Origin: Zeugodacus cucurbitae
Lineage: Eukaryota > Arthropoda > Insecta > Diptera > Tephritidae
NCBI RefSeq assembly: GCF_028554725.1
Contig: NC_071668.1
Span: 17,649,501 to 17,713,500, forward strand
Reading direction: 5' to 3'
Length of the DNA stretch: 64,000 nt
Shown: positions 35,326 to 48,581 of the stretch, piece after piece
Layout of the letters: every line of letters begins with the position of its first letter
How positions within the stretch are numbered: the stretch's first letter is position 1
Position numbers and translations under genes: made by a program
The notes under the pieces: model-generated
Database searches by the model: none
Told to the model about the DNA's origin: nothing
Seen by the model: the letters and a program-made list of their open reading frames with translations, nothing else

Positions 35326-35585
35326 TACGCGTGAGTCATGTCAAGCTGCTATGTTATTTTGGTTCAGTATTATTTGGCATTTTATCATGGAAAGTTTATA
35401 AATTCGCTCTATGGGCTCTTGAAAAGTTCCAAGCAGATCTCACGTTTTCGAGACAAATTCTGTTCAGCGATGAGGCCCATTTCTGGCTCGACGGGTATGT
35501 AAACAAGCAAAATTGCCGCATTTGAGTCGAAGACCAATCTGAAGAGATTCAAGTGCTGCCATTTCATCTTTCTTCTAGAAGAAAC
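35326..35585 (+). pseudogene. Tc1-like transposase fragment
   Basis: From about 35410 the frame reads LWALEKFQADLTFSRQILFS, then DEAHFWLDGYVNKQNCRI, then after a stop WVEDQSEEIQVLPF. The block FSDEAHF..(N/D)GYVNKQNCRIW is a conserved piece of an arthropod Tc1/mariner-superfamily transposase, with the first catalytic Asp in SDEAHF. Only this piece survives; the DNA-binding domain, the rest of the catalytic core and the terminal repeats are not visible. It is unrelated to the mariner copies at 9.3 and 30.7 kb. Confidence 0.65.
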
Positions 35586-38500
35586 GATTTGAAATAATGC
35601 CTATAATCAACGATTTTGGTAAATAAATGTCATAAAAGCTTCTCAAAAATCGAAAAATAGAATGAGGATATCTTATAATTTTCGTATAGTTTAATACTCG
35701 ATGAGATCTGTATTAGATCTTAAAGGTTGGTTTCAAATGGTATAGAGTATAAAAAGTAAAAGTCCTTCAGTTTTCAAAAAAGCTGATCCCCACTCTTGCG
35801 TATTTCACCCGTTTCTTTAAGAGAGCTGATATAGCTCTAAACTGAACAGGTAACATGGAAATTTATTAATTTTCATATCTAATTCATATACTGCGTAATA
35901 TAATACTTTTTTAGCGAAGCAAAAATTTGTCTCCAATTAGATATATATGTACGAGAATGTATGTATGTAAACAAATATAATACTTGCATACATATACACC
36001 ATATGTACATACATACATATAACTAAATTCCTGAATTAATGATTTTCAAACCTTTCGCACGATAATTTGTGATGAAGGCAACGCAAAAAGAGCAATGTTG
36101 TTCGAATATATACATATGTACATGTTTATTTTATAGTTCTATATTACATATGCTGAGATACCTTTGTTTGAAAAGTGGGTTCATGGAGTATACGAAATCA
36201 TACGCATTGCCATACAATATACATACATACATATGCACATACAATATATGTATGTATGTATCTCATTACTTTCTTTTGAGACCATCATAGAAAGCATCAA
36301 ATTTCATGCAGACTTCTAATTTCTTTTATTTCCATTTCTTCATTATTTTTTGCTAGTCCTTTGAAGACAGCAATAAATTATGCACTCTGTATGAAAGTGC
36401 TTACAAATAGCCATACGTAGCAGAGACGTCAATATGCCAAGCAAAATCATATCCATATGTACATATGTATATGTATAAAATAAATATGTAGAAAAAAAGA
36501 AAACAAAGAAAAGTAATTTTTTCCCGAATCTTAAGGAAATGTGATGCGCAGGCGCACCTTGAGATTCACTGCAGACACATAAACGAAAACAAAAACAAAT
36601 AACTTTCCTCATATGCGCACATTTTCAGATAAACAAATGCATGAATATGTGTGAGACAAGCGCATGGCTATGAAATTTCCAGTTAGCATGCGTACAGCAT
36701 TCACTCGGAGTAACTACCCCATTTCTGCAACCAAAGGCGCAGACACAGTCTTTGTCATTTTTTGTTAGAAAGCAGCTGCTCTTCTGTGCGGCAACTCCTT
36801 GAGATTACTTAGCACCCAACAACAAGCGTGCCCAGCAGCTGAACTACCCCCATGCCGAAGACATTTTCCAATTTTCAATATCTTTTCATTGTTTATGCGC
36901 CTCGGGTTTTTGGTTTTGTTTTTGTAAATTTTTCCTCTGCCGTTGAACTCTTCAGAGCATTGAATTCCCTTCACTGATTGCGCCACTAAAGGAGCTGCTA
37001 ATATATTTACTACTATGCTCATATACAATCTTGGATATATAATGTGGATACATGCCCTGTAGGAATGGAAAAATGCAATACACTTTTCTTCACTTCAAAA
37101 TGAGCTAAAAGAAGTGTCACGAAGCCAAGTGAGGATCAGTTCTATGTTTCTACGACAGTTCTGCCAATTTAACCGGAACAGGCCGGATTTTCCTTCGGCT
37201 AAAATCTTAAAATCTATCTAGAGTTTCAAAAGAGGAAGGACTAGTCGTCTTTTATCAAAAGGAAAGTTCGAATTACTTTATTAGACCTCTTTGAAAATCA
37301 CCAGATAAAGGTTCTCAGCTAAACCAAGAGCAGATTTTAAAAATGAAGGAGCCATTTAGAAAAGTATTTGGACTATTTAAGGTCGGCAATTTCTGCGATT
37401 ACTTGGCAATTACTTCTCTGAAGAAAAGGTGCTATCCTTATCAAAACTCGTGAAAATTTTCTTTACTTTGGATGGTCAACCTCAGGCTTACATGTGAAAC
37501 CCCAGAATTTTGTCGGGGCTTAACTCGTCAAATTTCTTGGAACTCAAACGGAAAACGAACAAGTAGAGCCCCTGCTACCAATCGTTCAATTTTCCTACAC
37601 GGTTACCTGTCTAACGTATGCAACTTTGTGTGACGTGTAAGTACTTAGTAGTCGTTGCACATCTGCTCCGGTGACGCCAAAAATGGAGACAACCGTAGAT
37701 AATTGTGACTGCTCTTCTTTATATCCAGTTCTTCCTTATTTTACTACGCCCCAACCTTTGCTCCTCCGCACTTGGCGTGGCGCACAAAGTGGCGGCTGTT
37801 GCACGAACCTTTTATGTGCGCACTTCATCATTTACGGATAAACGCCAAAGCATCATACAAAATGTTTATAGCCTGCGGGCTACGGTCCCGCATAGAAAAA
37901 CTGTCATTTTACGGTTGTGTCGGTGCAGAAAGGAATTTGTCTACATGCCTTTATTTGTATGTACGGAAGAATGTATTATCAAGTGCCACAAGTACCTTCG
38001 TAACTACGCGTGTACGCATTTACCTACAGTTTAGAGAACATCTGTCGCGCTACGGTTCGCCTGTTCCACATCAATCCAAACTAATTCAATTCAATTCAGG
38101 TCACTTCGTGCATTTGTAAGGAGAAGTCGCCTCGACATGTGTAATAGCTCAGCATCATGCCATATTAACACATTCCGACACAGGCCGATTAGGAAGTTTT
38201 TGGCGCTCATCGATTCGCAGATGTCGCTTACTGGAACGGATTTCAACATTACTTTGTAATTGGAAGTACACACTTTGTTATTTGCTTTTGCTGCAGTCCA
38301 AAAATGGTATTAGACCTTAGAGAAATCTTTTCAATACTCTATCCGAGTTACCATTTTGAAAGGTAATTGTTTCGATGAATTATTATTGCTCTAACAAAAC
38401 ATAACATAAAGCATTCCAGAAATAGTTTGGTTATAATTCATTAAATCCGGGTCGCCTTGGTTGCATAGCCTTATCGGAGTTTCATATTATATATGATGAT

Positions 38501-38719
38501 ATGCTTTTAATCGTTTTATAAAAGGAACCTCTGGAACACCATATAAATATGACCCGCAATATCAATACTTTCTGTTTCGACGTCCTATATCCTAAAGCGT
38601 ATCTAACCACCATCGGAGCTATCAATGTTCAGCATCGACAGAACCTGGCTGAGAGTTTATTTCAAGGTCTCAGTGCTGCCAATTATAACTCCCTCTTTGA
38701 CTGATATGTTCTATATATA
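35586..38719. other. intronic or intergenic DNA without recognised genes
   Basis: Many TACATA/TATGTA simple repeats occur, with a small hairpin-forming pair of them near 36215-36255. The stretch 36540-37030 is GC-richer. The sequence at 37130-37210 (TCTATGTTTCTACGACAGTT and CCGGAACAGGCCGGA) may be decayed retroelement DNA, but I cannot show a family. Overlapping 109- and 115-codon frames at 37705-38119 have no recognisable motif. Confidence 0.35.
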
Positions 38720-39395
38720 CATAGTCCCAGAATGTTATGGATGTTCTGACATAGAAATTATATAATATGTTGCAGTGAATCGTGCTTAGATCATCCATAA
38801 ATTCTTTTAAATTCATTTTGGTTTCTTCATATAGTTTCCGCATAAGAAAAAAAAGTAGTTCTTTTCTCATTTTAAGGCTCATTCGTATCCCAACTATTTG
38901 AAAAATTAGAAATATAGATATTAGTGCATCAACCTATTGTACTTCCTAGGATACGATATGAAAAAATATTGGAGTTTGTTGGAATAGTTTTCTGAAATAA
39001 CGTCAGGTGCTCGTTGGGTTAAAATCTTTTTCCAAATGATGTTACAGATAGGAACCCTGTTGCTTCGAAGTCTGATCTGGTCTATCGATCTCGACCGATA
39101 TCTTTTAGCTATAGTTCTCAAATATTTTCATATAACCCCTTGTAAGTTTAGTTGCTCTGACATAAAAACAATTTAATATGTTGTACGGTTGAAGCTTACT
39201 GCTCTATAGAAATGATCTGAGCATAGATCATGTATAAATTCTTTTCTATTCAAGGTGATTTCGTCATATAGTTTCCATATTAGAAAAAAGTAGTTCTAGA
39301 ATCTATATATTAGGTCTTAAGCCTATTATACTCCTTAGAATACGAATTGGAAAACGTATTGGGGTTTGTAAGAGTAGTTCTTTGAAAGACCGGCA
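38720..39395. repeat. degenerate direct duplication (about 270 bp unit)
   Basis: Sequence at about 38735-39000 recurs at about 39155-39385. Shared words are GTTCTGACATA / GCTCTGACATA, TATAATATGTTG / TTTAATATGTTG, TAGATCATCCATAAATTC / TAGATCATGTATAAATTC, TCATATAGTTTCC, AAAAAAGTAGTTCT, CCTATTGTACTTCCTAGGAT / CCTATTATACTCCTTAGAAT and TATTGGAGTTTGT / TATTGGGGTTTGT. The offset is about 420 bp with many differences. Origin unknown; it could be an old duplication or two copies of one repeat. Confidence 0.6.
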
Positions 39396-42300
39396 TTGAG
39401 TATAAACCTTTATTGAGGGGATGTAGGGTACAACCTCAACTTCGAAATTGAATCTGACGCTTAATTCAACAAGACGCTTTTAAAGAAACAGTGCGATGTC
39501 GATCTAGCACTAGGTAGTCTTTTGGATGTAGGTATTCAGAGTTCAGTTCAGAGCTAATATGTATTCATAGGATTTGGGAACTAGCTAACTCAGATATCTT
39601 TGCAGAAAATCGAAAATACAAAAAAGATCAAAATATTCCTCAAAAACTCGGGGTTATCATTTAGCAACCTCAAAATGTCTAGATTTACTACCTTGAAAAT
39701 CTAAGATGTAAAAATTTCTTAGAACTTCGAAATTTTCCCCAAGAATAATCAAATATTTCTTCAAAGCATTCGTGTCTAATTAAACGAGTAATAAAAGTTT
39801 TTATGACTAAGAAACAAAGAGGAAGAGGATAAAATGAAATGAAGATTAAACTGAGAATTACACGCTTAATAGTTGCATGAGCGTGCGTGCATGCGTGCTT
39901 GCAATAAATGCAACATAATATGGTTTTGTTAATATTCTATTACATATTGGCTATTTAGCTGTTGCATGTGGCATCTTCTACGCTGCCACCTCTGGCACGC
40001 ATGCCAGCCAGCGTGTGGCGGACGAAACGTTCGCTCAGCGAAGCCAAATGCTCTGCATGCAGAGTTGCAGATGTTGCATGTGTATGCGTGTCGTGTGGCA
40101 ACAATGCATTTTGCAGTAAAATAAAAATTGTGAAAACGAAAGAACGAAACAAAAAAGAAAACCAGAAAACAGAAAGTGATGCGTAGAGTAACGCAATGCG
40201 AAATTATGTGCAATTTTATGCATTCAAAACAAACCGACAGACAAAGCTGGCGTAAAGAAAAGGCAGATGTTTGATTTATAAGCAGGCGACTCGGATTTGC
40301 AACATGCCACAATGCAATGTACATATGTAAGTAGAGTGTCTGTCACATTAACTTCTAAGTAAGTATCAACCAAGCACTTGCAACAAAGCGGCGAACAAGC
40401 CAGCCAGAGTTAGCTCCGTACTCGTGAGCAACTCCATCGCTGTGAGGCTTGTGGTCAGTGCATTGTCTACGTCTATGGTTTTCAGTTTCAAATAAATTAT
40501 AATTGATGTCTTTGCACATATTCACGCATTAAAAATATATATTACATTTAACTAAATATGTTGCAATAAAGACTAGACTATATAGCAGCATTGCGGCTGC
40601 GCCATCACAATAATCCAGCGTCAACCACTTTGTTGCACTCATCTTGCTCCGCACATGCTTCGTTGTCTTAGAGCGTCACTTACTGAGCCATTCTGCAAGG
40701 TTTTGTCACACTCTCGTTTGCAGCTGCATCTCGTCTTATTATTGTTATTGTTGTTTTGACATATCACATGTCTTTGGTCATCTATGACGGTGTAGTAATA
40801 GCCTCTGATCTATGCGCTTGATTTGACGCGCACACCCGTATATTCTCACCAAAGTCTCCTTGGAAGCAACGCGTGTTAAGGTTGATTGCTCAGCACTTCG
40901 GTTAATGATACCGCAATTTAAATATTTGTGCTTCGAAAGTGGTAATTATTCAAATAGTTCGAATGCTTTAGAAATTAGATACGGGAATCAGTAATAAGTT
41001 CAAATATATATAAGTTTTAAGATCGAACTAGTTGATTTATTTTCTTTGTATAGATAGACCTCGTTTGAACTCGTTTCTTTATAAGAAATACTCTTACCAA
41101 AATTTTCGAAGGGAAAGAAATTGAACGTTTACATCTTTTCCAGCAGCTACTCAAAGTACTTTAATCGGAACTATATATATTATACCTTCAAACTAACACT
41201 AGTAGCTGAAAACCTGGCGACAGAACTTCTCTAATATAATGATCCCATTAGGTTCCAAAGTCTATGTAGCCGGATTAGGCAGCCCCTACGAATATTTTCA
41301 TACATTGCTTCTCTTAAGTGGAACTAATATTGGACTTGACTTAGAATTTACAAGTCCTTCACACCCTCTCGCACCAAGAAGGCTCAGTCTTGGTGGACAA
41401 CCTTAAATCAATTGCATATTAACTACAATCCAACAGTATCCCAAGGGTTCACTTGGAGTGGAGGCTCACCTTGTCCAAGCGCGAACTTGGACTCAAAGAT
41501 GGTAGTTTATTGAGAACCCAAATGCTTTCACTTAACTGTCTTCGGAGATTTCCAAGAAATGTTCTCCTTTGAAAAGGATCCAATCTATCTATCTCTATCT
41601 ATAGTACAATGGGATTGTTTTTAAAAGTATCCAAATTAAAGAAAACAACGGAGAATTAAGTAATCTAGAAAGTATAGCTATCAGTCTATGGTAAACTAAA
41701 CAAAATCAAAATTCTAACCCGATTTACTATTACATTTATTTTAATACTACAAAACAAAAACAAATAACAAAAAGTCATCATTCTCTTCACATCCACGTAA
41801 AACACACGCCCACAATTGCCAGCTACAAAACAAACATCTATATGTTTTCACACAACAAATGCATACAAGCGTTTAAGCAGCTTACATACCATTCACCGAC
41901 ACACGATCAAACGATCGTGTTGAACACAACACAAAATGCCGGCTTAACAGTGTTTTAACATCGTCACTTAAACAAATGAGGTCGCCTTGACAGAGGTCGT
42001 TCGTTCACTTCGAATGTGAAGTGATCTAAGCGAATGTTTAAATAGAAAAAATAGAGCAAAACTGCTGGTGACGAAGACACGATGTTGAAGTGATCGTTTA
42101 CTTTTGCGGATCTATAGCTTAGCGGCTTATATGTACATGTCATTTATGTAAATCGAATTTGTTATGTAGTCGAATAGTCGAAGTGCTGATGATCACTAAG
42201 AGTGATTCAGTGAATTTTGTGGATGGGAAGAGGTTTCATAAATAAAATATATTTGTCTATAAGTCTACAAAGTTGTAGACCTAAATTACAACGGTGGAGA

Positions 42301-45235
42301 ATTGAGTAAAGGTATTTATAAAACTTCTCCGCATAAGATCTTTTTAGCTCTGTTGAACACTTGCCACTCTCTGGAATACTTTATTACCATCTAAAAGATT
42401 ATTTTTGAGATGAAAAATAGCCTAGCTTGAGAAATGAGATTATAAGGGAAACAATATCTAGGAAACATTAGGACCAGACTTTTCCAATATTTTATTATCT
42501 TCAGAATAAGACGGTTATCTAGTAGTATACATTACGGAAAAGCTTCCACTGCTTTAACAGATACGAGTACTCAATCTATGAACTACCTTCTAACGAAAAT
42601 CTGCGACCCTCTTAACCCTTGTGGTTAGGTGGCATTACCTATTCTATCTAATTGAATATTAAATTCACTCAGTGTGTAGATTTTTAAATTATTTTCCTAT
42701 TAATTTAAATTAATTATATTCAAATTGCTCGCATTCTCTTTCATCACAAGAACCTGAAAACAACAAATGGTGTGCGTAACCCCTTCTCTAACTATAACCA
42801 ACTGAAGCGTGGGATTTTAAGGTGGTTTAGACTTCTTATTGCTATTGTTTTTTTGTGGTGCGTATAAGTATAAAATTAAAAGCGAAAAGTCAAATTATTA
42901 CATTACACACACACTCATTCAATGTCTACGCTCTGCACATTTGCTGTTGTAGTTTGAAAACTTGATTTCTTTCATATACCAAAAGGGGTTTCTGCGTGTC
43001 AAGCGAAAGGTCGCCGCTACTCTAAGCGCTTTTATTGACAATTGTTACGAAAATTACATAGACTGTCTCTGGAATACTAATTATGCCCAGCCCAGAAGCA
43101 TTAGTACATTTCATAGGTAGATTTGTGTCTGAGTTGGTTTCCAACATATCAAAGTGGGAATATTATTTTGAATATCTTTGGAAGTTTTGTATTTTTATAT
43201 TGCATACATTTATATTTAGATTTTTTTTTGGAGTTGATATTACATATAATTAGGTGCTACAAAAAACAGTTCCTGGAAAAAATTTAGGTACATTATTTTT
43301 GGTTTATTCAACAGTGACGGGCAGAATAATACGGACATTTAGACTGCTTCCGAAAAATAGTCACGATTGAACCGATTGAACTCCTATGTAGTATATTTTT
43401 TACTTCAGTAATGAAAAAAATGCAAACACATCCCGATAGATGGCGCCAGAGTAAGATTATTATCATAAATCGTATTTATGATAAGATTTGGTACCATTTA
43501 AATCGTATTTATGATTAGATTTGGTACCATTTAAATCGGTTCAATTTATTTATTTTCAAATGGGGTTTCGATCAAACCTCTTTCGGATATATTTCGAAAA
43601 TTAAATTGTAAGTAATAATCTATTTACCACCGAAAGAATTATCTATAGATCCAATATACAATAATCACAAATAGAGTAAGCAACAGTTCGGATTTCTTCA
43701 AGATCTCTATTCCTTAATCTATCTACCGCGAAGATTAAACCAAGACCTTTGAAAGAGAATACCACAGACTCTGGGGTCATCAACTCGACCTCGACCTAAA
43801 CCGATCACTTTCCCAATTTCATTCGAAACACTTGACCAAAAAATTATTTAAACGACTTTTAAGTGACCACATTTCTATACCCACCACCGTATGTAATACC
43901 ATTACAACCGAATTTCTTATTGCGTCCGACACGCTATCAAAAAGTCACGTTATTCGCGTATATGTCAACGCAATCACATTTATTTTGTACAAAAATATGA
44001 TACTAGCTTATTAATTACCGTTAAATGAGCGCACGTACTTGGTTTGCTTCGTAACAGAGAAGTCAAATTCTCACAGAATTTTGATGCATTTAAATATTCA
44101 AAGTACTAAATAAAGTGAAATAAAGTAGTTTATTATTTAAAAAAAAAAATAAATTTGTCTTAACATATTAATAACTTCTTGAAAAAGAGGTGTCTTTAAT
44201 GGGCCATGTGAAAGCTATTTAAGTACGCTATTTTAACAACAAATTGACAACAGCAAGTTAATTATGGTGTATTTAGATTTTTCATGAAATTCTTTAGTAA
44301 TTGCAGTGAATATTTTTTGGGTCCCTAAAGTGTGTGTTTTTATTTAATTGGTACCTTTCATCCACTAAACTCTGCCATAGCGTGCAACAAAGTAGTCTTT
44401 TTTGTTTCAGAGGAAAAAACGCTGCTGTAGGTAAACTATTTATCTAGCAATAATTTCCAATTCATTTTCTTATCTTTACCAAATATTTACCTACAGTGAA
44501 GCCACACAGGGTTCTCTTGAAAGCCAAAACAAAAAACGAAACGAAACCTGTCAGCATCCAGTGTTATCAGCCACATTACACACGCTTTACTGATACTAAA
44601 TTACCGCTCGCTTTCAACGCCTACAAGTGACCTTACTCAATTTCGATATTCTAAATATTTTGCCCTTTCAACGTTCTTTTGTATACTTCTTTACTGCCAG
44701 TTACAATGAAATCTCCATACTCTGATTGCTACTCGCAAATTAGTTTCGCTTTTGCCCCGAAGCGTGTCCAACTCGTGACAGGTTTATTTGTAGTCGTTTA
44801 CCAATTTTCGGTCGATGTTTTTGGAAAATTTCATGCAGGTCTATAGTTTTTTTTAGACTACACACACACTGCCTTTTTGTTTAACCAATACAGGTATGGT
44901 CCAACACTTTAAGCCGCACAAGAACTTGTTAATTGACTATTTTATTAGCAGGAATATCTCGCCACGCACAAATCCAATTAGTCACAACTACTTGAACGAA
45001 AATTATTGGAAGATCGCACGTTTTAAATTAATATTGAATCTTCATTTCAAATTAAGAACGCGATCTTTAATTCGAGATCTACTAAGAGATGATATAGTGT
45101 TTTAAGAAGTATCACATTTGTTTCAGAAATCCAGATAACTTGCCTTCAGGGCAATCAGGAAATTCAAATCCATATTCAATACAGATAAGTTAAATTTAAA
45201 AAATTAGAGTAAAAGATATAGAAAGGGACTCAAGT
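39396..45235. other. long intronic or intergenic stretch without recognised genes
   Basis: I find no exon with convincing splice sites, no RNA gene and no clear mobile element. A 33-bp unit (AAATCGTATTTATGAT then AAGATTTGGTACCATTT) is repeated twice at about 43468-43534. A short inverted repeat ACACGATC / GATCGTGT lies near 41900-41921. The 131-codon minus-strand frame at 39929-40324 overlaps frames on the other strand and has no recognisable domain. Confidence 0.35.
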
Positions 45236-45717
45236 TAAAGATAGAGATAGAGATAGAGATAGAGATAGAGATAGAGATAGATATAGAGATAGAGATAGAG
45301 ACAGAGATAGAGATAGAGATAGAGATAGAGATAGAGATAGAGATAGAGATAGAGATAGAGATAGAGATAGAGATAGAGATAGAGATAGAGATAGAGATAG
45401 AGATAGAGATAGAGATAGAGATAGAGATAGAGATAGAGATAGAGATAGAGATAGAGATAGAGATAGAGATAGAGATAGAGATAGAGATAGAGATAGAGAT
45501 AGAGATAGAGATAGAGATAGAGATAGAGATAGAGATAGAGATAGAGATAGAGATAGAGATAGAGATAGAGATAGAGATAGAGATAGAGATAGAGATAGAG
45601 ATAGAGATAGAGATAGAGATAGAGATAGAGATAGAGATAGAGATAGAGATAGAGATAGAGATAGAGATAGAGATAGAGATAGAGATAGAGATAGAGATAG
45701 AGATAGAGATAGAGATA
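45236..45717 (+). repeat. GAGATA hexamer array (about 80 units)
   Basis: A nearly pure (AGATAG)n array of about 480 bp has only two or three substitutions near its left end (AGATATAG near 45279, GAGACAG near 45298). It opens with AAGTTAAAGATAG and ends GAGATAAGAATAATAATAA. On the minus strand it keeps a 206-codon Ser-Leu frame open, which is an artefact. Every unit contains AGATAG, which fits the WGATAR site of GATA factors. The array length is likely polymorphic and may be collapsed or expanded in the assembly. Confidence 0.97.
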
Positions 45718-47199
45718 AGAATAATAATAAAAATAAAGATGAAGATAAAAACAAATTCAGGATCCCACTTTTTAATTCACAAACATTCGATACCCACAAA
45801 GGAAAAATAGAAACATACAGTATAGGAGTATTCGTTCCTTTAAGACACATTTTTCAGAATCCCCATGAATTCTCCCAGATAGTAGATTGTAGTTTTCAAT
45901 GAAAAATCTATATGTTTATATATGTATATCTGTTATTGATTTCATTTTCACACATTTTATTTCCCAATTATAAATCGCCAAAAGCTAGTGTGACTCAGCT
46001 AATGAGTAATAGAAGCCGTTAATATCTAATAAATTGGCATAAAATCCTATGCAAATCAGCAATGTGCCACTTTTGGCCATAATATACTCATTTACCAAAC
46101 CAGAGAGAAAAAACGCTTTACATTTTGTTCAGCTTATTCATGAGTATGGTATGCGGTGGTTGCCCTTGTCGCAACTGCCATGTCCATTGCAACCGCATTC
46201 TTGCTGCCGCCAACAAGAGTGTAGTAGATCTGTGTCCGATGTGTATTACATGCGATTTCTTGCTGCTGTTGCTACTTGCATATTTATGTGTTGGGCTTCC
46301 ACGACTCGAAGTCTTATTGCAGCCACACCTCATGCATAACTAATGCATATCCCGATCTAGTTCGAAGGCACTTGTGTGTGTGTGTTGAGCACGCTGTTGG
46401 TCAATAAACTCTCATTTTCCACAAAATTCAACTTGTCGTGAATTCATGTTTTCCGCCTCCTTCTCTCTTCATATACGCTCACAGGCACTTACATATGTTC
46501 TTGTATATGAACTTTATGTATGGTATGTATGTTTGTTGTTGTCAAGTCATGTCGCTGTCGTTCGGTGTGGCACCTGCTTCCGTTGCATGATTTCTAAATT
46601 TTTTTCATCTAGCACACATACATACATACATAGTGGTATGTATCCTTGCGTAAGATTTTCTCGTCTATTTCCCTTATGTTTCCCAGTGTTTGCCAACAAA
46701 TATTTACGCCTAGAACGCCGTCGTAACACGAGCGTAATACAAATAACCAAGTTTGTTGGTGCTATTAGCGTGAAGTGTATGGAAATTTATTCAAAATGAA
46801 CAGGTGAGCCTAATTTGTTTTTTCGTTGAGTGTAGTTTTATTATTAAATGCCCGTTAATAGTTTCGTAGAATTGGCGCTCAAATAGAATCCAAAAACACA
46901 AATAGAGTATAAAGGAAACATTAAAATTAAGTCATAACATCAACGGATGCTTGTTCAAGATTGGGTATTCTTTGTAGCAGCCGACATTTTTGATTCTTAA
47001 GAAAGTTTCCCAAAAATTTGCTTATTTTTGAGCACAAGAGACGGGAGACTGATCTTATAAAGTGTGAAGATCACACCCCTATATGGAATGCTTTTGAAGT
47101 GTTAAAATCCATACCAAAATAAGCTCTGTCAGTCCTAATGAATCTGAAGAACTTCAAAAGGAATAAGTCGAACCGCAAACGTCTTGCATATCAGAGTGT
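45718..47199. other. non-coding DNA, nothing recognised
   Basis: Overlapping open frames of 66-117 codons on both strands (46049-46800) have no recognisable motif. The 46446-46799 frame is unlikely to be coding because of its Cys/Phe/Tyr-rich composition. Confidence 0.3.
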
Positions 47200-47615
47200 C
47201 TGAGGTTCAATAGAAATGGGCGTGACTCCGCCCACTTATGGGTCAAAAGACATATATCAGAAACTACTCGACCAATTTCAATAAATTCCGATTCATAATA
47301 GTTGTCTGGGAACCCAATGATTTGTTAAATAGGCCAAATCGGTTTAAAACCAGGCCGGGTGCTTCACATATACCAGAACTTTGAAGTCGATCTGATCGTT
47401 GTAAGCACTATGAAGATATCTATATTTATAGTGTTGTATAGTCCGATTCTAAAATCGGACTATAAGTTTTCAAGATCCCATATATCGAACATACGAACCT
47501 CAGTGCTTCTAATAAATTGTTTAGAGGGAATATTTTTTTCTAGTAATATGAAAAAATGAGTGAATTCGGGTTATAACTTCCCCTCGCTTACTTGACCACC
47601 ATCAAGGTTTTAATT
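47200..47615 (-). repeat. mini-me/DINE-1-like repeat fragment
   Basis: CCCACTTATGGGTCAAAAGA and ACTCGACCAATTTCAATAAA match 4239-4310 in the long copy. Sequence near 47490-47575 (AACCTCAGTGCTTCTAATAAA, and AGTGAATTCGGGTTATAACT) is the complement of 34090-34160. Both outer ends are missing. It abuts the foldback element that starts at about 47622, so the foldback may have inserted into it or truncated it. Confidence 0.65.
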
Positions 47616-48581
47616 GAGCCACACACATTCAATTTAATATACATATATTGAGAGTGAAAAACTTTAATTTGCTAGTGGAAAGCTTAGATATCTTAACATA
47701 TGATAGCCTTTATAACAAACACTATCATCTGCCCCACCCTTGACCCCGCGCTACCACTACACTTGACTTCCTGAAATATAAACAATAACTCTTGCCTCAT
47801 ATGTCTCATACTTCACCTCACGTAAACCCTAGCGTGATCTCATAATCTCCTAAAAAGTGCAAAAAATCTAATCGACCTCACCCGAAATCAATATTTGGAA
47901 AAAACGCGAAAAATTGGAAACCAAGCTTGACCGACACTTTCCATACAAATTACAACAATATACACATTTTTTTAAAATATGTATGAAACCTTCAGTGTTG
48001 GAAAGCTTATCGCTTGTAGTTTTTAATACTTTCAAGTTAAGCGTCTGTCCCCCGTCAAAAAAGTGGCCAAAAATGCAGTAATATGGAAATTATAGAAATT
48101 CAATTCCAACCTTTTATTGCACGTAACTATGTAAATATTAAGGCTACGGTATTTGTAATTTGTGCAAATTATAGATGAGAGAATCCACTATAGATATAAA
48201 CTAAGTTTTAATTTTGATAAATTTTTGAGAAAATTTTCATAGTTTTACGAAATTTTACGAAGTTCCTAAAATTTTAATTTTTCTAATGCACTTGAGCTCA
48301 CATGACCTCTAGCTTGGCTTCAACAGACCTCGTGTAAAACGTGAACAAATTTTACCCCACGTGGTCACCGCTAAACAATAAAAAAAAATCACCTCACATG
48401 GCTCCTAAAAATGTAATCAAGCCTGACCTCATATTACCTATGTTACCCTTCGATATGAAATCAAACCCACCCTACACGTTGCCCTTAAAAGTGTTAACAA
48501 ACTTGAGCTCACGGGCCTCTAATCTGTAAATAAACTGAAAATTTGATGTCAAGTGACATCTCTAAGTGTAAACTAACCAAA

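Noticed and set aside
35940..36260. TACATATGTA / TATGTATG palindromic repeats as regulatory sites or origins
   Set aside because: The same words occur in many places (11.4, 13.1, 34.0, 36.4, 53.8, 56.3, 63.8 kb); a genome-wide simple-repeat habit explains them better.
37705..38119. Overlapping 109- and 115-codon plus-strand frames
   Set aside because: Two different frames open over the same DNA and neither has motifs; at most one could be real and nothing favours either.
39929..40324. A 131-codon minus-strand frame with Cys/His residues
   Set aside because: The cysteines do not form a zinc-finger spacing, frames overlap on the other strand, and no splice context was found.
45230..45850. A 206-codon minus-strand frame encoding a long Ser-Leu repeat
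   Set aside because: It is the translation of the AGATAG hexamer array plus flanks. The array has no stop in that frame by construction, so length is not evidence for a protein.
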